Shown here piece after piece: positions 15,331 through 16,278 of a stretch of 16,278 bases of DNA. The DNA is from Desulfomicrobium sp. UBA5193 (GTDB lineage Bacteria; Desulfobacterota; Desulfovibrionia; Desulfovibrionales; Desulfomicrobiaceae), in assembly GCA_002412965.1 (NCBI GenBank), contig DHWB01000012.1:1417-17694 (forward strand), written 5' to 3'. The position numbers and the translations under genes were made by a program. The notes under the pieces are model-generated. The model had not been told where the DNA came from. It ran no database searches and saw nothing but the letters and a program-made list of their open reading frames with translations. Every line of letters starts with the position of its first letter. Position 1 is the first letter of the stretch.

Positions 15331-15509
15331 GTGTCGGGGTGGGTTGGTCCGGGCTGGTCGCCTCGACTGTCTGACTGAGCCAGGCATCGTTGGCTAAATC
15401 GTTGCCACACGAGCTATCCCGATCTTGTGCCCTGCACGCAACGATTCAGCCGTACGAGGCCCGCGAAGGAGTTTCGAGGCGGCCAGCCCGGACCAACCCG
15501 CCCCGACAC
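15331..15509. repeat. long imperfect palindrome (foldback element, 36-bp arms)
   Basis: The left arm 15331-15366 (starting GTGTCGGGGTGGGTTGGTCC) is the inverted copy of the right arm 15474-15509, with 34 of 36 positions pairing. Nested inside is a second inverted pair, 15383-15405 with 15438-15461, matching apart from about three differences and one indel. The central 32 nt can also form a short stem. An A8 run lies left of the element and a T6 run lies right of it. It could be a MITE-like foldback element, an insertion-sequence remnant, a dispersed repeat or a structured RNA. No transposase gene is present. Confidence 0.8.
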
Positions 15510-15523
15510 ACTCCAACCAGACG

Positions 15524-15540
15524 AAAAGCCGCGCTTTTTT
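15524..15540 (+). terminator. short hairpin with T-run next to the palindrome
   Basis: A 6-bp stem AAAAGC-CGC-GCTTTT ends in TTTTTT. On the plus strand it is terminator-like, but the stem is short and mostly A-T. It may be the outer flank of the adjacent palindromic element, which has a mirrored A-run on its other side. Confidence 0.3.
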
Positions 15541-15554
15541 CCTAGAAAGCTTGG

Positions 15555-15574
15555 ATCCCCGCATTCGCGGGGAT
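15555..15574. repeat. REP-like palindrome
   Basis: A perfect 8-bp stem with a 4-nt loop, ATCCCCGC-ATTC-GCGGGGAT, within TTGGATCCCCG...GGGGATGAGG. This sequence type (GGATCCCCGC...GCGGGGATGA) is a familiar dispersed repeat in many proteobacterial genomes. Only one copy is inside the window, so its dispersed nature here is inferred. Confidence 0.6.
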
Positions 15575-15660
15575 GAGGCGGAGTGATGCCGAAGGGATGA
15601 GCTATAGAAGCACGGCAGAGATAACGCAGCGCTCTTCTGCAAAGATGGCACAGACCCTTC

Positions 15661-15689
15661 TTGCAAAAAATCACAGCCCCCCTCATGAT
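15661..15689 (+). promoter_or_regulatory. possible promoter of the acyl-CoA synthetase gene
   Basis: TTGCAA (15661-15666), 17-nt spacer, CATGAT (15684-15689), about 41 nt before the ATG. Each hexamer matches the sigma70 consensus at four of six positions. This is only a candidate. Confidence 0.3.
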
Positions 15690-15730
15690 GAGCACTTGAA
15701 ACCGACACCCGCATCGCAAGGAGACTCCCG

Positions 15731-16278
15731 ATGGAACCCGTTCAGCTTGGATTCGAACAAAGCCGCACGCTTCTGGACGCCTACAACATCCCCGTCCTGG
15801 GGCGCATGATCCGCACTCTGGAACAGGCCAAGCAGGCGGCGAAAGAGCTCGGTTATCCGGTGGCCATGAAAACGGTCTCAAGCCAGATCATCCATAAGTC
15901 CGATCTGGGCTGCGTGCTGCTGGGACTTGAGGATGATGACGCGCTTGCGTCCGCGTACGCAAGGCTCATGGATAATGTCCGGACCGCCGGAGTGACCGAC
16001 ATCGACGGCATCCTGATCCAGCCCATGGTCAAATCCGGCCTTGAGGTGCTCATCGGCGCCACCCAGGACCCGAGCTTCGGTCCCATGACCATGATCGGCT
16101 CGGGTGGGCGCTTCGTTGAACTGATGGCGGACGTGGCGCCCGGCATCGGCATTTTGGAGGAAGGGGATGTGCGGGCCATGCTGGACAGAACCCGCGCCGG
16201 GCATATCCTGGACGGATTTCGCGGCCCTGCCCTCGACAAGCAGGCGGTCATCCGGCTGGCCATGAACGTGTCCCGCTT
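15731..16278 (+). CDS. ADP-forming acyl-CoA (acetate-CoA) synthetase, beta/ATP-grasp part (5' partial)
   Basis: An open reading frame begins with MEPVQLGFEQSRTLLDAYNI and runs without a stop to the window edge (182 complete codons). It matches the ATP-grasp subunit or domain of ADP-forming acetyl/acyl-CoA synthetase, which couples acyl-CoA hydrolysis to ATP synthesis or the reverse. Seen are AMKTVSSQIIHKSDLG (45-60), the block ILIQPMVKSGLEVLIGATQD and FGPMTMIGSGGRFVELMADV. The usual HKSDxGGV reads HKSDLGCV here. AAGGAG lies 7 nt upstream of the ATG. The C-terminus is missing, so it cannot be told whether this is a separate beta subunit or part of a fused alpha-beta protein. The rest of the gene and any alpha subunit lie to the right. 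Confidence 0.88.
   Translation, partial: MEPVQLGFEQSRTLLDAYNIPVLGRMIRTLEQAKQAAKELGYPVAMKTVSSQIIHKSDLGCVLLGLEDDDALASAYARLMDNVRTAGVTDIDGILIQPMVKSGLEVLIGATQDPSFGPMTMIGSGGRFVELMADVAPGIGILEEGDVRAMLDRTRAGHILDGFRGPALDKQAVIRLAMNVSR

Larger units (their letters stand above)
15085..15730. other. intergenic region with repeats between gdhA and the acyl-CoA synthetase gene
   Basis: About 650 bp without a credible gene. The left third (15085-15330) is the gdhA upstream region. It is more AT-rich, with A/T runs; weak minus-strand promoter candidates include TTTCCA-N17-TAGAGT (about 15160-15132). The middle holds a long imperfect palindrome (15331-15509), then a T-run (15535-15540) and a REP-like hairpin (15555-15574). 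The last 150 bp form the upstream region of the plus-strand gene. Small reading frames here show repeat-derived translations and no gene features. Confidence 0.6.

Noticed and set aside
15331..15574. CRISPR array
   Set aside because: The repeats here are inverted, not regularly spaced direct repeats, and no cas gene is present.
15650..15670. Possible sigma54 promoter (TGGCAC ... TTGCA) upstream of the acyl-CoA synthetase gene
   Set aside because: The GG and GC elements are 14 nt apart instead of 10, which sigma54 does not tolerate.
15394..15881. Minus-strand frames in the repeat region (about 106 and 155 codons)
   Set aside because: Their translations come from the palindrome and the REP-like repeat (for example PHPRECGDPS), a known source of false predicted proteins. 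One also runs into the antisense of the acyl-CoA synthetase gene.

Overview
The window comes from a GC-rich chromosome, probably a sulfate-reducing deltaproteobacterium of the order Desulfovibrionales (Desulfomicrobium-like). This rests on the look of the 16S 5' end and on the gene families present. No database search was run, so the placement is provisional.

Left edge (1-662): the 5' end of a 16S rRNA gene lies on the minus strand and runs off the window. Its leader shows two sigma70-type promoters, a boxB-like hairpin and a boxA antitermination site. Unusually, a complete 5S rRNA gene sits just upstream of the 16S on the same strand. It has its own promoter-like sequence and a T-run after its 3' end, and no 23S precedes it; the next gene upstream is gluQ.

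Minus-strand block (663-5451): in transcription order, an ArgO/LysE-type amino-acid exporter, an AlaX-like tRNA-editing protein, a fused CobD-CobQ cobalamin enzyme, and GluQ (glutamyl-queuosine tRNA-Asp synthetase). The last two are followed by the rRNA genes. The AlaX and CobD-CobQ reading frames are 2 nt apart. The exporter is divergent from its likely regulator, an ArgP/LysG-type LysR protein (5543-6514).

Central block (6393-13679): a 1018-residue protein with receiver-like N-terminal domains and a PPDK/PEP-synthase-type ATP-grasp module lies on the minus strand. Divergent from it is a tight four-gene plus-strand operon: circularly permuted ATP-grasp ligase, alpha-E protein, Anbu proteasome-like peptidase and transglutaminase-like protein. 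The operon has a good sigma70 promoter and short junctions (16 nt, a 4-nt ATGA overlap, 3 nt). The set looks like a system that builds or attaches a peptide and then trims it. Related clusters have been predicted from comparative genomics, but the substrate and product are, to my knowledge, unknown.

Right part (13662-16278): NADP-type glutamate dehydrogenase (gdhA, minus) with a terminator that overlaps the end of the transglutaminase gene. Then comes a roughly 650-bp non-coding region holding a 179-bp imperfect palindrome with 36-bp arms and a REP-like hairpin. The window ends inside a plus-strand gene for the ATP-grasp (beta) part of an ADP-forming acyl-CoA synthetase, open at the right edge.
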